From the NCBI GenBank assembly GCA_033763635.1, contig JANRKG010000297.1, forward strand, positions 1-23,600: a stretch of 23,600 nucleotides of DNA, in the 5' to 3' direction. Of this stretch, positions 6,727 through 15,273 are shown one piece after another. This DNA is from JANRKG01 sp033763635. Lineage in GTDB: Bacteria; Cyanobacteriota; Cyanobacteriia; GCF-001939115. The translations under genes were made by a program, and so were the position numbers. The notes below the pieces were generated by a model, which saw nothing but the letters and a program-made list of their open reading frames with translations, had not been told where the DNA came from and did not search any database. Numbering within the stretch: position 1 is the stretch's first letter; each line of letters begins with the position of its first letter.

Positions 6727-7803
6727 ATGAAAGCAATCATTCTCTCTGGTGGTAAAGGAACTCGTCTGCGGCCTTTGACCTATACAGGAGCCAAGCAGTT
6801 GGTTCCCGTGGCAAACAAGCCAATTCTCTGGTACGGCATCGAAGATATTGTGGCGGCGGGAATTGTTGATATCGGGATTGTGATCAGCCCGGAAACGGGG
6901 GCAGAGGTGCAAGCGAAGACGGGGGATGGGAGCCGCTTTGGAGCCAATATTTCCTATATTCTTCAGGAACAGCCAGCAGGACTGGCCCATGCAGTCAAAG
7001 TTTCCCAATCCTTTTTGGGAGATTCTCCATTCATCATGTATTTGGGAGACAACTTAGTTCAGAGCGATCTCAACATCTTTCTGGATGAATTTAAGAGTAA
7101 ACAATTGGATGCACTCACATTACTCTGTCCTGTTTCAAATCCGAGTGCTTTTGGGGTTGCCAGAGTAGATGAGCAGGGACGGGTGGTGCAACTGATTGAA
7201 AAGCCTAAAAACCCTCCCTCAAACCTGGCATTGGTAGGGATTTATTTGTTTAATGCCAGTGTGCATGAGGCGATCGCCAATATTCAACCCTCCACCCGGG
7301 GTGAATTAGAAATCACAGATGCCATTCAATATCTGATTGACCAAACCAAAAACGTAGAGGCGCGTCAGATTAAAGGCTGGTGGCTCGATACCGGGAAAAA
7401 GGATGACTTGCTGGAAGCGAACCGGATCATTCTGGATACCTGTCTGACGGCTCCTACTAATCAGGGCAGTGTGGATGAAAAGAGTCAGGTGATTGGGCGA
7501 GTGCAGATTGGGGAAAATACCAAAATTATCAACTCGACGATTCGGGGTCCGGTGATTATTGGGGATAACTGCCACATCGAAAATACTTTTATCGGTCCCT
7601 ATAGCAGCATTGCGGATGATGTCGTGTTGAGCCATGTGGATCTGGAACATAGTGTGCTGCTGCAAGGGGCAAAAGTGACGGATGTGAAACAACGCATTGT
7701 AGATAGTTTGATTGGGCAAAGGGCACAAATCAAAGAAGCCCCGCAACGTCCGAAAGCTCTGCGATTTATGATTGGTGACGATTGCCAATTAGAACTGACT
7801 TAA
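6727..7803 (+). CDS. rfbA: Glucose-1-phosphate thymidylyltransferase, long form
   Basis: 358 aa. The nucleotidyltransferase signature LSGGKGTRLRPLT (6-18) opens the protein, and a metal-site GDN occurs at 107-109 (MYLGDNL). It is about 65 residues longer than the classical about 290-residue RmlA. The extension (about 245-345) shows hexapeptide-like left-handed beta-helix repeats (VIGRVQIGENTKI, VIIGDNCHI), which matches the StrD/long RmlA subfamily of actinobacteria, cyanobacteria and archaea. It makes dTDP-glucose from dTTP and glucose-1-phosphate, the first pathway step. GAAGG lies 8 nt before the ATG. Given its company with rfbB, C and D, thymidylyl specificity is the natural reading. Confidence 0.93.
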   Translation: MKAIILSGGKGTRLRPLTYTGAKQLVPVANKPILWYGIEDIVAAGIVDIGIVISPETGAEVQAKTGDGSRFGANISYILQEQPAGLAHAVKVSQSFLGDSPFIMYLGDNLVQSDLNIFLDEFKSKQLDALTLLCPVSNPSAFGVARVDEQGRVVQLIEKPKNPPSNLALVGIYLFNASVHEAIANIQPSTRGELEITDAIQYLIDQTKNVEARQIKGWWLDTGKKDDLLEANRIILDTCLTAPTNQGSVDEKSQVIGRVQIGENTKIINSTIRGPVIIGDNCHIENTFIGPYSSIADDVVLSHVDLEHSVLLQGAKVTDVKQRIVDSLIGQRAQIKEAPQRPKALRFMIGDDCQLELT

Positions 7804-7844
7804 TCTCCCTCTCGGTTGCTGTAAGCCCTCTCGCAAATGACCCT

Positions 7845-8951
7845 ATGACTTCCACTGAACAGACCCCAGCGACTTCCCAAGGATTCAGATCTCCCCGCCG
7901 AATTTTGATTACGGGGGGGGCTGGTTTTATTGGCTCTAATTTTGTCCATCACTGGTGTAAGCAATACCCCACCGATCGCGTCGTGGTTTTAGATGCCCTC
8001 ACCTATGCAGGGAATCTGACAAGCCTTGCGGATTTAGAAGGCCATCCTACCTTCCGATTTGTGAAAGGAAATATTTGTGATGGTGCGCTGGTGAGTCAAT
8101 TGCTGGCGGAGGAAGCGATTGATACAGTGGCCCACTTTGCGGCTGAATCCCATGTCGATCGCTCCATTCTCAGTCCTGATGCTTTTATTCAAACCAACGT
8201 TGTGGGAACGTTCACTCTGTTGGAATGCTTCCGACAGCATTGGATGGAGCGGGGTAAACCAGAGGACGATCGCTTCCTGCATGTGTCTACCGATGAAGTG
8301 TACGGTAGCCTGGGTTCGCATGATCCAGCTTTTCAGGAAACGACTCCCTATGCCCCCAACAGTCCCTATTCTGCCTCCAAAGCCGGAAGTGATCATCTGG
8401 CACGGGCTTACTTCCATACCTATGGAATGCCTACCCTGATTACGAATTGCTCGAATAACTACGGTCCCTATCACTTCCCAGAAAAGCTCATTCCCCTGAT
8501 GTGTATCAACATTCTCATGGGGAAAAACTTACCTGTGTATGGCGATGGGCAAAACATCCGAGACTGGCTCTATGTAGAAGATCACTGTCAGGCAATCGAT
8601 TGTGTGATTCACAAAAGTGCCCCCGGAGAAACCTACAACGTCGGCGGCAATAACGAGGTGAAAAACATTGATCTGGTCACAATGCTCTGTGATCTCATGG
8701 ATGAATTAGCCCCTGACTTGCCCGTGCGTCCGGCCCACACACTTATCACTTTCGTCAAAGATCGTCCGGGGCATGATCGTCGGTATGCGATCGATGCGAC
8801 GAAGATTCGCACTCAATTGGGTTGGGAACCGTCCGTTACGGTCACGGAAGGGCTGCGACGCACGATTCAATGGTATCTGGAACATCCAGATTGGTGGAAA
8901 CCGTTGCTTTCCGCCGAGTATCAGGCGTATTACAACAAGGTGTATGCGTAG
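7845..8951 (+). CDS. rfbB: dTDP-glucose 4,6-dehydratase
   Basis: 368 aa from the ATG at 7845. An upstream in-frame ATG at 7782 would overlap rfbA and add 21 unrelated residues, so the later start is preferred. Extended-SDR features are GGAGFIGS (24-31) for NAD binding, AAESHVDRS (99-107), STDEVYG (148-154) with the Thr-Asp-Glu dehydratase triad, and YSASK (175-179). It converts dTDP-glucose to dTDP-4-keto-6-deoxyglucose, step two of the rhamnose pathway. It lies 41 nt after rfbA in the same operon. The glycine motif is encoded by a run of eight G (7913-7920), so slippage there would destroy the enzyme. A hairpin follows the gene at 9008-9060. Confidence 0.94.
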   Translation: MTSTEQTPATSQGFRSPRRILITGGAGFIGSNFVHHWCKQYPTDRVVVLDALTYAGNLTSLADLEGHPTFRFVKGNICDGALVSQLLAEEAIDTVAHFAAESHVDRSILSPDAFIQTNVVGTFTLLECFRQHWMERGKPEDDRFLHVSTDEVYGSLGSHDPAFQETTPYAPNSPYSASKAGSDHLARAYFHTYGMPTLITNCSNNYGPYHFPEKLIPLMCINILMGKNLPVYGDGQNIRDWLYVEDHCQAIDCVIHKSAPGETYNVGGNNEVKNIDLVTMLCDLMDELAPDLPVRPAHTLITFVKDRPGHDRRYAIDATKIRTQLGWEPSVTVTEGLRRTIQWYLEHPDWWKPLLSAEYQAYYNKVYA

Positions 8952-9007
8952 GCTGGGATGATATTGATAGGATGGGTTCAATTTTTGGGCAGAAAAAACC
9001 GCATGCC

Positions 9008-9060
9008 TGTTACCCCAAGATTGACCCTGGTTTGACCGGAGTTGAGACCTTGGTGTAACA
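9008..9060 (+). terminator. Inverted repeat after rfbB, possible terminator
   Basis: Arms tgttaccccaag (9008-9019) and cttggtgtaaca (9049-9060) pair at 11 of 12 positions around a 29-nt loop. The following sequence acttttag has only four T. Within the loop the decamers ttgaccctgg and ttgaccggag are near-direct repeats. It may end the rfb transcript, or be a protein-binding site or leader element for the gene at 9118. Confidence 0.33.
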
Positions 9061-9117
9061 ACTTTTAGGGAAAACTTTCAGGGAATTAGTAGCCTTCACT
9101 CACGGGTGTAAATCGCC

Positions 9118-12100
9118 ATGAAGCAGGAAAGCCGATTTAATTTTGACATCGCGAAAGTGATTTCCCAAAAGGACTTGGTTTCGCATCGCGTTGACATTGT
9201 TATTGCGTTGATTTTGGCGGTATTCGGTGGTATTACCTCGTTTCTGAATGCCCAACAAATCCCTGATGCTGTCACGACTGATTTTTATGCTCAAGATGCC
9301 TGGTTTGGAAGTGATATCCCAACGGTTTTTGGCAATATTAGTAGTACGCAGAGTGACTTTGGGCGGAATAATAAACATCCCCTGTTTCCCATTCTCATTT
9401 ACCCTATTGTGTTTGGACTCGGTAAAATTTTGAGTCTAGACTCCTTAACCTCCACCAGGGTTGTGGTTGCCCTGGTGGCCGCTCTTTGGCTTGGCTTTTT
9501 GTATGGCCTCTTTCGATTGATGGGCTGTCGCTTGCTGGATGCCACCCTCTTTACTTTGGTTGGGGCGGTTTCTTCAGCTTCCTTCTTCTGGTTTGCAGTC
9601 CCAGAATCCTTCTCCTTTGGCTCTCTCACGATTCTCCTGGCTCTGTTTGTGGTGGCGGTCGCTCAGCACCGCAAAGTCTCGCCCCTCTGGTATGTCGGGG
9701 TTGGCATTGTTGGGGTTGGTGTTACCATCACGAATTGGATGGCGGGCCTTCTGGCAACGTTTGTGAGCTTCCGATGGAAGAAAGCCCTCACGATCACAGG
9801 CGTTACTTTTGTTATTGTCAATGGCCTCTGGATTTTACAGAGAATTGTGTTTCGCAATTCTGGCTTTCCTTTTTCGCCAAAAACCTTCTTTGGTGAGAAA
9901 AAGTTCATTTCAGGGCCGGAATCCGATAGTGTTCTGGGTGCCCTGAGTTCGTTTGCTTATAAAACGATCGTCATGCCTGCCATCCAGATCACAGACTCTA
10001 CCTCAAGACCCGGATGGCCAAAATTTATTGCTAATCCGTTGGCATTAGGGTCCAGTGGGATGTGGGGAACGATCGCCACTGTTGCCTGGACAGGGCTGCT
10101 CATTCTAGGAATTTGGGGATTCTTTTCGACCCAAAAACACCCCAGGCTACGAATCGTTTTGGGCCTGACCATCCTGGGCCAAATGTTTCTCCACAGTATC
10201 TATGGAACGAGCGAAACATTTATCTACGCCCTGCATTTTGCACCCTTGTTAGTCACGCTGGCAGCCTTCAGTTCCCTGACTCGTCTTCGATGGGTGGGGC
10301 TGGCGTTGGCAGCCGTTTTGGTTGTGAGTGCCGGAATTAATAACCGATCGCAATTTCATTTTGCAGCGATGGCTCTGATGGACTACGGTACACCCCAACA
10401 ACAATTGCAAGCTCAGATCCATGCAAGGCCATCTGACCACTGGCCCCGCAGTGCAGGACATGTATTGTTGGCGAGTCCCGGTAGTGTATCTGAAGCGAAG
10501 GCTTATTATGAGCCAGGAGGGAGCTTTAGCCCGATGGTGGGTAGTTTCGGGGTCTCAATTTGGGTGGTGGATGACAAGGGAAATCTGAAGGCCACCAGTG
10601 ACGAAATTCCCCTTAGCCAGATTCAGCAAAAACTGATTTATGCAAGCTCCCAGGCTCTTCCTGCGATTGAGGCGAAAACAGACTATTACCAGGCATCCTG
10701 GTCTCTTGCAAAACCGGGAATTTGGCAACTCAAGCTAACTGCACCCGTTAATGCTGCTACAAAACCTGTGATTGTGATTCGGAGTGCAGGTCCGGCAGGG
10801 GGAGCGGTGAAAACTCTGAATTGGGATGGCACGCGATTGCGGATTAACGATCGCTGGACCCTGACGAATACTCCTAACTTTGCCAATGTTTATCTGGGAA
10901 GCGAACGTTCATCCAATTGGACTCGTGACAAAGCAACTGCTGTGCAAACAGAGGATGCTCGTGGTTGGGCTTATGCTCGTTTAGAACTGCCCCCCGGAGA
11001 AAGCTGGAATCTTTTCATTGAAGACACGATCCCTCCATCTCCCTCTGCTCTGACTGCAACTCCCATTCTGGCAAATTTACAATTAAACCTCCCCGATCCC
11101 CAATTTGCCAGCAGTTTGCAGGCTCAACTGTCCCACCTCATGATGGGGATGGTTGGCACTCGCACCCGCCCAATGGACCCCGTTTCCTACGCCCTGCCCC
11201 GTTTCCGAGATGGAGCCTATGAAATGGTGGCTTTGGCACGGGCAGGTCAATTGGAGGTTGCCAGACAGCTATCCTCTTACTTTGCGGAGACGGATTTCCT
11301 GAACGGGATTCAGATGGATATTGACATCCCATCCGTAGGCATTTGGGCACTGACGGCAGTGGCGCAACAGATCAATCAGCCGGAGTATGACCAGTGGATG
11401 TGGCCTCATCTCCAACGCAAGGTCAAATTGATTCAAGATCTGATTGCGAGCAATCGACCGGGCTATCCAACGACACAAAGCGTTAAGGTTCCCTTTTCGG
11501 AGTATCCCGATTTTCTCTCCTTTGAGATGGCAGCGGGGAACATGGCAGGTACGCAAGGGCTAATTAGCCTGGATTATGCTGCGAACATTATGGGCTATCG
11601 TGCCCTTCAGGATGCCGCAACGATCGCTGAGCGGTTGAAGCGATCGACAGAGGCGGCGCAGTGGCGATCCCAGGCCCAGCAGTTAAGAAAGGTTTGGCAG
11701 GAAGATTTTGATCAGCAATTTGCAGGGCTGGATGCAATTTACACCAGTGGATTGTGGCCGAGTGGTATTGCCTATGCAAATCAAAAGACCTTTGAGCAGG
11801 GACTTCAATCCCGCTGGAATGAGACCCATGATGACAAAGGGGATTACCAGGAAATGCCTGTTGAACCCTATTTCAACCTTGCAGAAGCCCATCAGTGGTT
11901 GTATCTGGATCGGGCCGATCGCGTTTGGTCAACCTTGAAATGGTTCTGGGATCATCAAGCCTCGCCTGGGTTGTATACCTGGTGGGGTCCTGGGCAGGAT
12001 GGTTCCGTGCCAGAGAGTTTTTCCCGATGGCATCAGTTCCGAGGGTGGGCAAACCCGCCTTATGCCACGCCCCATTATTGGACAGCGGCAGAGATGCTGT

Positions 12101-12375
12101 TACTCCAACTGGATATGCTGGCTTATGTAGATGAGTCTGAGAGTTCTCAAACGCTGGTTTTGGGTTCAGGAATTCCAGCGCAATGGCTGAATCAGCCTCT
12201 GAGTGTAAAAGGACTATTTGTCGGGGGGCAACGGGTGAACTGGGCTTGGGATGGAAAGCAAGTGAATGTGCAAGTTCAGGGCGATTCTATGAAAGTTCGT
12301 CTTGGTCAAGCTTTTCCATCAAATACCGTTGTCAAGCAGACTGTGATCCAACCCAGTGAGCTAACTCCAACTTAA
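9118..12375 (+). CDS. GT-C-like membrane protein fused to a beta-sandwich and an (alpha/alpha)6 glycosidase-like domain
   Basis: 1085 aa. Residues about 28-406 hold roughly 11-13 hydrophobic spans. The loop after the first span has acidic residues (DFYAQD, 55-60) and NNKHPLFPILIYP (84-96), and a later loop has VPESF (161-165). These recall GT-C transferases such as GT39/PMT, which use polyprenyl-phosphate sugars. Residues about 430-650 look beta-rich. Residues about 660-1005 are mostly helical, with RFRDGAYEMVALARAG (695-710), similar to the RDGAY-type signature of GH15-like (alpha/alpha)6 enzymes, then VEPYFNLAEA (915-924), YTWWGPGQDG (953-962) and TPHYWTAAEM (984-993). The last about 70 residues are beta-like. 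The soluble half is probably periplasmic if the number of spans is odd. It follows the rfb operon with 166 nt between, and has only a weak SD. Glycan assembly coupled to trimming or remodelling is inference; donor, acceptor and even catalytic activity are unknown. Confidence 0.75.
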   Translation: MKQESRFNFDIAKVISQKDLVSHRVDIVIALILAVFGGITSFLNAQQIPDAVTTDFYAQDAWFGSDIPTVFGNISSTQSDFGRNNKHPLFPILIYPIVFGLGKILSLDSLTSTRVVVALVAALWLGFLYGLFRLMGCRLLDATLFTLVGAVSSASFFWFAVPESFSFGSLTILLALFVVAVAQHRKVSPLWYVGVGIVGVGVTITNWMAGLLATFVSFRWKKALTITGVTFVIVNGLWILQRIVFRNSGFPFSPKTFFGEKKFISGPESDSVLGALSSFAYKTIVMPAIQITDSTSRPGWPKFIANPLALGSSGMWGTIATVAWTGLLILGIWGFFSTQKHPRLRIVLGLTILGQMFLHSIYGTSETFIYALHFAPLLVTLAAFSSLTRLRWVGLALAAVLVVSAGINNRSQFHFAAMALMDYGTPQQQLQAQIHARPSDHWPRSAGHVLLASPGSVSEAKAYYEPGGSFSPMVGSFGVSIWVVDDKGNLKATSDEIPLSQIQQKLIYASSQALPAIEAKTDYYQASWSLAKPGIWQLKLTAPVNAATKPVIVIRSAGPAGGAVKTLNWDGTRLRINDRWTLTNTPNFANVYLGSERSSNWTRDKATAVQTEDARGWAYARLELPPGESWNLFIEDTIPPSPSALTATPILANLQLNLPDPQFASSLQAQLSHLMMGMVGTRTRPMDPVSYALPRFRDGAYEMVALARAGQLEVARQLSSYFAETDFLNGIQMDIDIPSVGIWALTAVAQQINQPEYDQWMWPHLQRKVKLIQDLIASNRPGYPTTQSVKVPFSEYPDFLSFEMAAGNMAGTQGLISLDYAANIMGYRALQDAATIAERLKRSTEAAQWRSQAQQLRKVWQEDFDQQFAGLDAIYTSGLWPSGIAYANQKTFEQGLQSRWNETHDDKGDYQEMPVEPYFNLAEAHQWLYLDRADRVWSTLKWFWDHQASPGLYTWWGPGQDGSVPESFSRWHQFRGWANPPYATPHYWTAAEMLLLQLDMLAYVDESESSQTLVLGSGIPAQWLNQPLSVKGLFVGGQRVNWAWDGKQVNVQVQGDSMKVRLGQAFPSNTVVKQTVIQPSELTPT

Positions 12376-12504
12376 TGCATATTGTACGAACCCCTTCCTG
12401 CGTCAGGAGTGTCTATGGTGGATAGAACTCAAAAGCACACTCAAAAAAGGATTTCTGTATTAATTTAGGCGTAATGAAATCACTCATCAATTTTGCTGGT
12501 GCCT

Positions 12505-12690
12505 ATGTATATCAAGGTTCTAAGAGTCTTTCTATTCAGTCTCCTCTTTTTAGGAACCACCTTTGCAACCGTTGCTTATGCTCAAGGAGGAGAAGGGGGA
12601 GGCAACGCACAATCACCTGTTCAAGTGATTGTGCAAATTGTGGTTACAGCAATTGTGATCAAGATACTAGACCGTTACGATTTACCTTGA
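12505..12690 (+). CDS. Small membrane peptide with signal-like N terminus (61 aa)
   Basis: 61 aa from the ATG at 12505. An in-frame TTG at 12493 would add four residues and is less likely. The peptide has a basic-hydrophobic signal-like start (MYIKVLRVFLFSLLFLG) with a possible cleavage after VAYA. A Gly-rich spacer (GGEGGG) comes next, then a second hydrophobic stretch VQVIVQIVVTAIVIKIL ending DRYDLP. Two spans, or a cleaved signal plus one span, are possible. It lies 129 nt after the fusion gene and converges on the wzy-like gene. No family was recognised. It may be a small partner of the neighbouring membrane machinery (inference). The SD is weak. Confidence 0.55.
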   Translation: MYIKVLRVFLFSLLFLGTTFATVAYAQGGEGGGNAQSPVQVIVQIVVTAIVIKILDRYDLP

Positions 12691-12745
12691 TAGCCAACTG
12701 AAACCGCTTTAAGCTTCCTGACTTTCATATCGGGTAAGTTGGCTA
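12691..12745. repeat. 9-bp inverted repeat between convergent genes
   Basis: Perfect arms tagccaact (12691-12699) and agttggcta (12737-12745) with a 37-nt loop start right after the small-peptide stop. The right arm lies inside the 3' end of the wzy-like gene. No T-run is present, so a terminator role is weak. Confidence 0.3.
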
Positions 12746-14079
12746 GCCATCTTTTCTTGAGCAGCAATCCTTTGATCTTGCCAGCCTAATCCAATCATGC
12801 TTGCAACAAAAAGGGTGTATCCTGGTTCCTCAAGTTGGGAGAACACCAGACCAAAAGAGAAGACGGTCAACATCAGGTATTTGGAAAGATCGGTGGTTGC
12901 GACATCACGCCAGACTAAAAATGCCATGTAAAAGTATGAAAGCAGACCTAATGGTCCCAGATCTCCCCAAATTCCTGCCCAACCAAATAAAGGTGAGAAG
13001 AGGCTAGATTGATCCCCCAACCAACTGGTGGCAACCGCTCCCCAAACCTGGAAACTGACCGGATGAATTGTTGCCCCGAGGGGGCTTAACAAATTCCAGT
13101 AACCTACCAGCATCCACCCCCCCAAACGCCCAACGGTATGGCCTGGCCCTAACCCTAAAAGCCAGTTGAGAGGGGAGTGAAAGTGTTGGGGGACTAAGCG
13201 AAATGCTGCAAATTTGAGTTTGGTTGCTTCCCCATCTGGACCGTAGATCTCTGGTCTGATCCAAACTGTAAATGCGTGAAGTGCCTCGATATTATAAATT
13301 GCCCAATAAAAAGCACTCAAAGCGATTGAACCGACCATTAGATAGGTCAATGTTTTTTTAATATCTTTAATGTTGATTAAATAAAGCAGAATGTACCCCA
13401 AAATAAATGAAAGTAAAACTTGTTTGGTATCAGAAATAATAATATGATTAAAGCAAGCCAGAACAACTGCAATCCGAAACCATAAAGGTTTTGCATTGGC
13501 AGTTACAAAATAGAACACGGCAAAAGTCATAGCAACGGAGCCGCCCAAAACGTGCCCTGCTCCTTGCCCGATAAAAATACCTTTAATGTTGTCTTCTAGA
13601 CCAATTAATCGCTCCATCTTAAAGAGATATTTTTGGACATAGGCAAATATCATATTGACCATAGCGGCTCTTAGGAGCCAACTCCGAAAGCGTGTATAGC
13701 TTTCAGGAGTCATTGGAATGCTAACAATGGTTAGGATTAAAATAAAAGGCTCTGCTAATAGTAAATAATCTAGAATTGCATTTGGAATTCCAGCATCATT
13801 TAAGAAAGCACTCGCAAAAACAACAACTAGAAAAAGATAGAGGCTCACTAAAAGACTTCTTGAAATTGCCAGTTGTTTTGGATCTTTGCTGCGTGAGTTG
13901 ATCAACACTGAACCACAAGCAAAGGGAATGGCCGCGAAGTGTAAAAAGTTGATGGCTGAAGGAATTTTGAGGCCAGTGAGAATTCTTGGAAAAAGGGCTG
14001 TGGCAACGCCGAATAGAACTAGATTAGAGTTGGTAATGAAGCCTTTTGGTGAAGCCTTAGAGGGTAATGGAGTATTCAT
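12709..14079 (-). CDS. Wzy/O-antigen-ligase-like polysaccharide polymerase
   Basis: 456 aa, with about 10-12 hydrophobic spans over nearly the whole length and a larger polar loop around residues 270-350. The central ISDTKQVLLSFILGY and the loop motif LLGLGPGHTVGRLGG are of the kind seen in Wzy and WaaL/O-antigen-ligase proteins, which are otherwise poorly conserved. Length and topology fit that superfamily. By family knowledge it joins lipid-linked repeat units at the periplasmic face of the inner membrane. In this locus a polymerase is more likely than a ligase because Wzc and Wza homologues are present. The coding sequence is visibly richer in A and T than its neighbours (notably 13300-13900), as often seen for transferred or fast-changing polymerase genes. 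It appears to be transcribed separately from the GT26 gene, because a hairpin with a T-run lies between them. Confidence 0.78.
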   Translation of the reverse strand: MNTPLPSKASPKGFITNSNLVLFGVATALFPRILTGLKIPSAINFLHFAAIPFACGSVLINSRSKDPKQLAISRSLLVSLYLFLVVVFASAFLNDAGIPNAILDYLLLAEPFILILTIVSIPMTPESYTRFRSWLLRAAMVNMIFAYVQKYLFKMERLIGLEDNIKGIFIGQGAGHVLGGSVAMTFAVFYFVTANAKPLWFRIAVVLACFNHIIISDTKQVLLSFILGYILLYLINIKDIKKTLTYLMVGSIALSAFYWAIYNIEALHAFTVWIRPEIYGPDGEATKLKFAAFRLVPQHFHSPLNWLLGLGPGHTVGRLGGWMLVGYWNLLSPLGATIHPVSFQVWGAVATSWLGDQSSLFSPLFGWAGIWGDLGPLGLLSYFYMAFLVWRDVATTDLSKYLMLTVFSFGLVFSQLEEPGYTLFVASMIGLGWQDQRIAAQEKMASQLTRYESQEA

Positions 14080-14109
14080 TCACTGATAAACAGCGCATTG
14101 CTTCAGTTT

Positions 14110-14136
14110 ATTTTAAGCTGAGTTTTAGGATTGCAA
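14110..14136 (-). promoter_or_regulatory. Candidate promoter for the wzy-like gene
   Basis: Minus strand: TTGCAA (plus 14131-14136), a 15-nt spacer, then TAAAAT (plus 14110-14115). The likely start point lies about 25 nt before the ATG at 14079. The spacer is two bases short of ideal and both hexamers are imperfect. The terminator-like hairpin immediately upstream makes a separate promoter plausible. Confidence 0.33.
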
Positions 14137-14212
14137 ATTCAATTTGTAGCCCAAAATAGGGTGAGAATGCTTCATGTGAATCCATCCTTACCCTAGAAAT
14201 TACGATGCTTAC

Positions 14213-14257
14213 CATCAAAAAGTCTGGTTTACTCCTGAAATCTTCTAGGAGTAAACC
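14213..14257 (-). terminator. Intrinsic terminator after the GT26 gene
   Basis: Perfect 11-bp stem ggtttactcct (14226-14236) and aggagtaaacc (14247-14257) with a 10-nt loop. Reading the minus strand, the stem is followed by agactttttgatgg, that is, a T5 run starting four bases after the stem. This fits a Rho-independent terminator for transcripts coming from the GT26 gene. No T-run follows on the plus strand. Confidence 0.6.
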
Positions 14258-14360
14258 CCATCTCTGTTTGTGTCCCCCTAAATTTCGTACCTTTCAGTAA
14301 TTGGAATACCCATGCAAGGAGACTGTTGAGGGATGCGCTGAACTTCCCCAGGTCGGCATC

Positions 14361-15212
14361 TTACGAAAGCCTTAAAGACCTGCTGTAGGTATCTAGTAAT
14401 TGCTTAAGTGCAAGCCAGATAAAGGGTGGAATGGTCTCGGCATAGCGCTTCCACAGTCGGCGGGGTTCTTGCATGAGGCGGTAAAGCCACTCAAACCCCA
14501 ATTCCCGTATCCAACCGGGTGCGCGAGTATGAATCCCTGCATAAACTGGGAATACGCCTCCAACGCCAATCATCACAGCGTTAAGGCTTCCCTGATGCTC
14601 AGCCATCCAGGCTTCTTGTTTTGGGCATCCTAATGAAAGAAAGACTAAACTTGCCCCACTTGCATGAATGGTATCAATTGCTTTCTGGTTGTCCTCTGAC
14701 GTTAGCTGACCGAAGGGCAAAGGTTCAGCCCCAGCAACTTTAAGGTTTGGAAATTCTTGCTGAAGCCTTTGTTGCATGCGTTCAAGAATGGACTCTTGAG
14801 ACCCCAGTAGAAAAATACTGATGTTTCGATCGGGAGCTTCTTTGCATAGTGAGAGGAAGATATCCATGCCAGCAACCCGATCCTGTTTACGGGTTCCCAA
14901 GAGCCTCATCATCCAAACCAGAGGCATCCCATCAGGAGTGACCAGATCGGCTTGTCTCAGTACAGAAGCAAATGCATTGTTATAACTTGCCTCAATGAGC
15001 ATGTGGACATTTGCAACACATACCATTCGGCTTAAACCCTGACCCGCCCAATCCAAAATGGTTTGCATTTGACCGTGAAAAGGGAGGGCTGTCACTGGAA
15101 AGCCAATCACCGATTGAACAGGCAACTTACTCTGTACCAGATTCTTGTCTGTCAAACTATCTGTCAAACTATCTGTCAAATTTTTATTGGCTGGCTTAAT
15201 ATATGCTGACAT
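14361..15212 (-). CDS. WecG/TagA/CpsF-family glycosyltransferase (GT26)
   Basis: 283 aa. After a variable N terminus the GT26 domain runs from about residue 34 to 262: VIGFPVTALPF, VCVANVHMLIEA (64-75), ADLVTPDGMPLVW (88-100), RVAGMD (112-117), FLSLGCPKQEAWM (191-203), and the C-terminal APGWIRELGFEWLYRLMQEPRR. Members transfer ManNAc(A), glucose or similar sugars to undecaprenyl-diphosphate-linked sugars at the membrane; the exact sugar cannot be read from sequence. Residues 13-22 are a repeated D-S-L-T motif encoded by a 12-bp tandem repeat. The start at 15212 lacks a clear SD, and no better start was seen before the domain. It lies downstream of the 54-codon ORF and wzc, and ahead of a terminator. 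Confidence 0.92.
   Translation of the reverse strand: MSAYIKPANKNLTDSLTDSLTDKNLVQSKLPVQSVIGFPVTALPFHGQMQTILDWAGQGLSRMVCVANVHMLIEASYNNAFASVLRQADLVTPDGMPLVWMMRLLGTRKQDRVAGMDIFLSLCKEAPDRNISIFLLGSQESILERMQQRLQQEFPNLKVAGAEPLPFGQLTSEDNQKAIDTIHASGASLVFLSLGCPKQEAWMAEHQGSLNAVMIGVGGVFPVYAGIHTRAPGWIRELGFEWLYRLMQEPRRLWKRYAETIPPFIWLALKQLLDTYSRSLRLS
15149..15180. repeat. 12-bp tandem repeat inside the GT26 gene N terminus
   Basis: Units ctgtcaaactat at 15149-15160 and 15161-15172, then ctgtcaaa (15173-15180). The period is a multiple of three, so copy-number changes add or remove four residues (D-S-L-T) without a frameshift. Confidence 0.9.
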
Positions 15213-15273
15213 AGTTCAAATTAGGCACACTAGGGGAAACAAGCACGATCTACCTAAACCAGGACTGCTTATT

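Noticed and set aside
7782..7844. Upstream ATG for rfbB
   Set aside because: It would overlap rfbA by 22 nt and add 21 residues unrelated to the family; the ATG at 7845 gives a normal length.
12474..12701. 75-codon frame overlapping the 61-aa membrane peptide
   Set aside because: The competing frame encodes a clear signal-like peptide; this one is Arg/Cys/Ser-rich and typical of a shadow frame.
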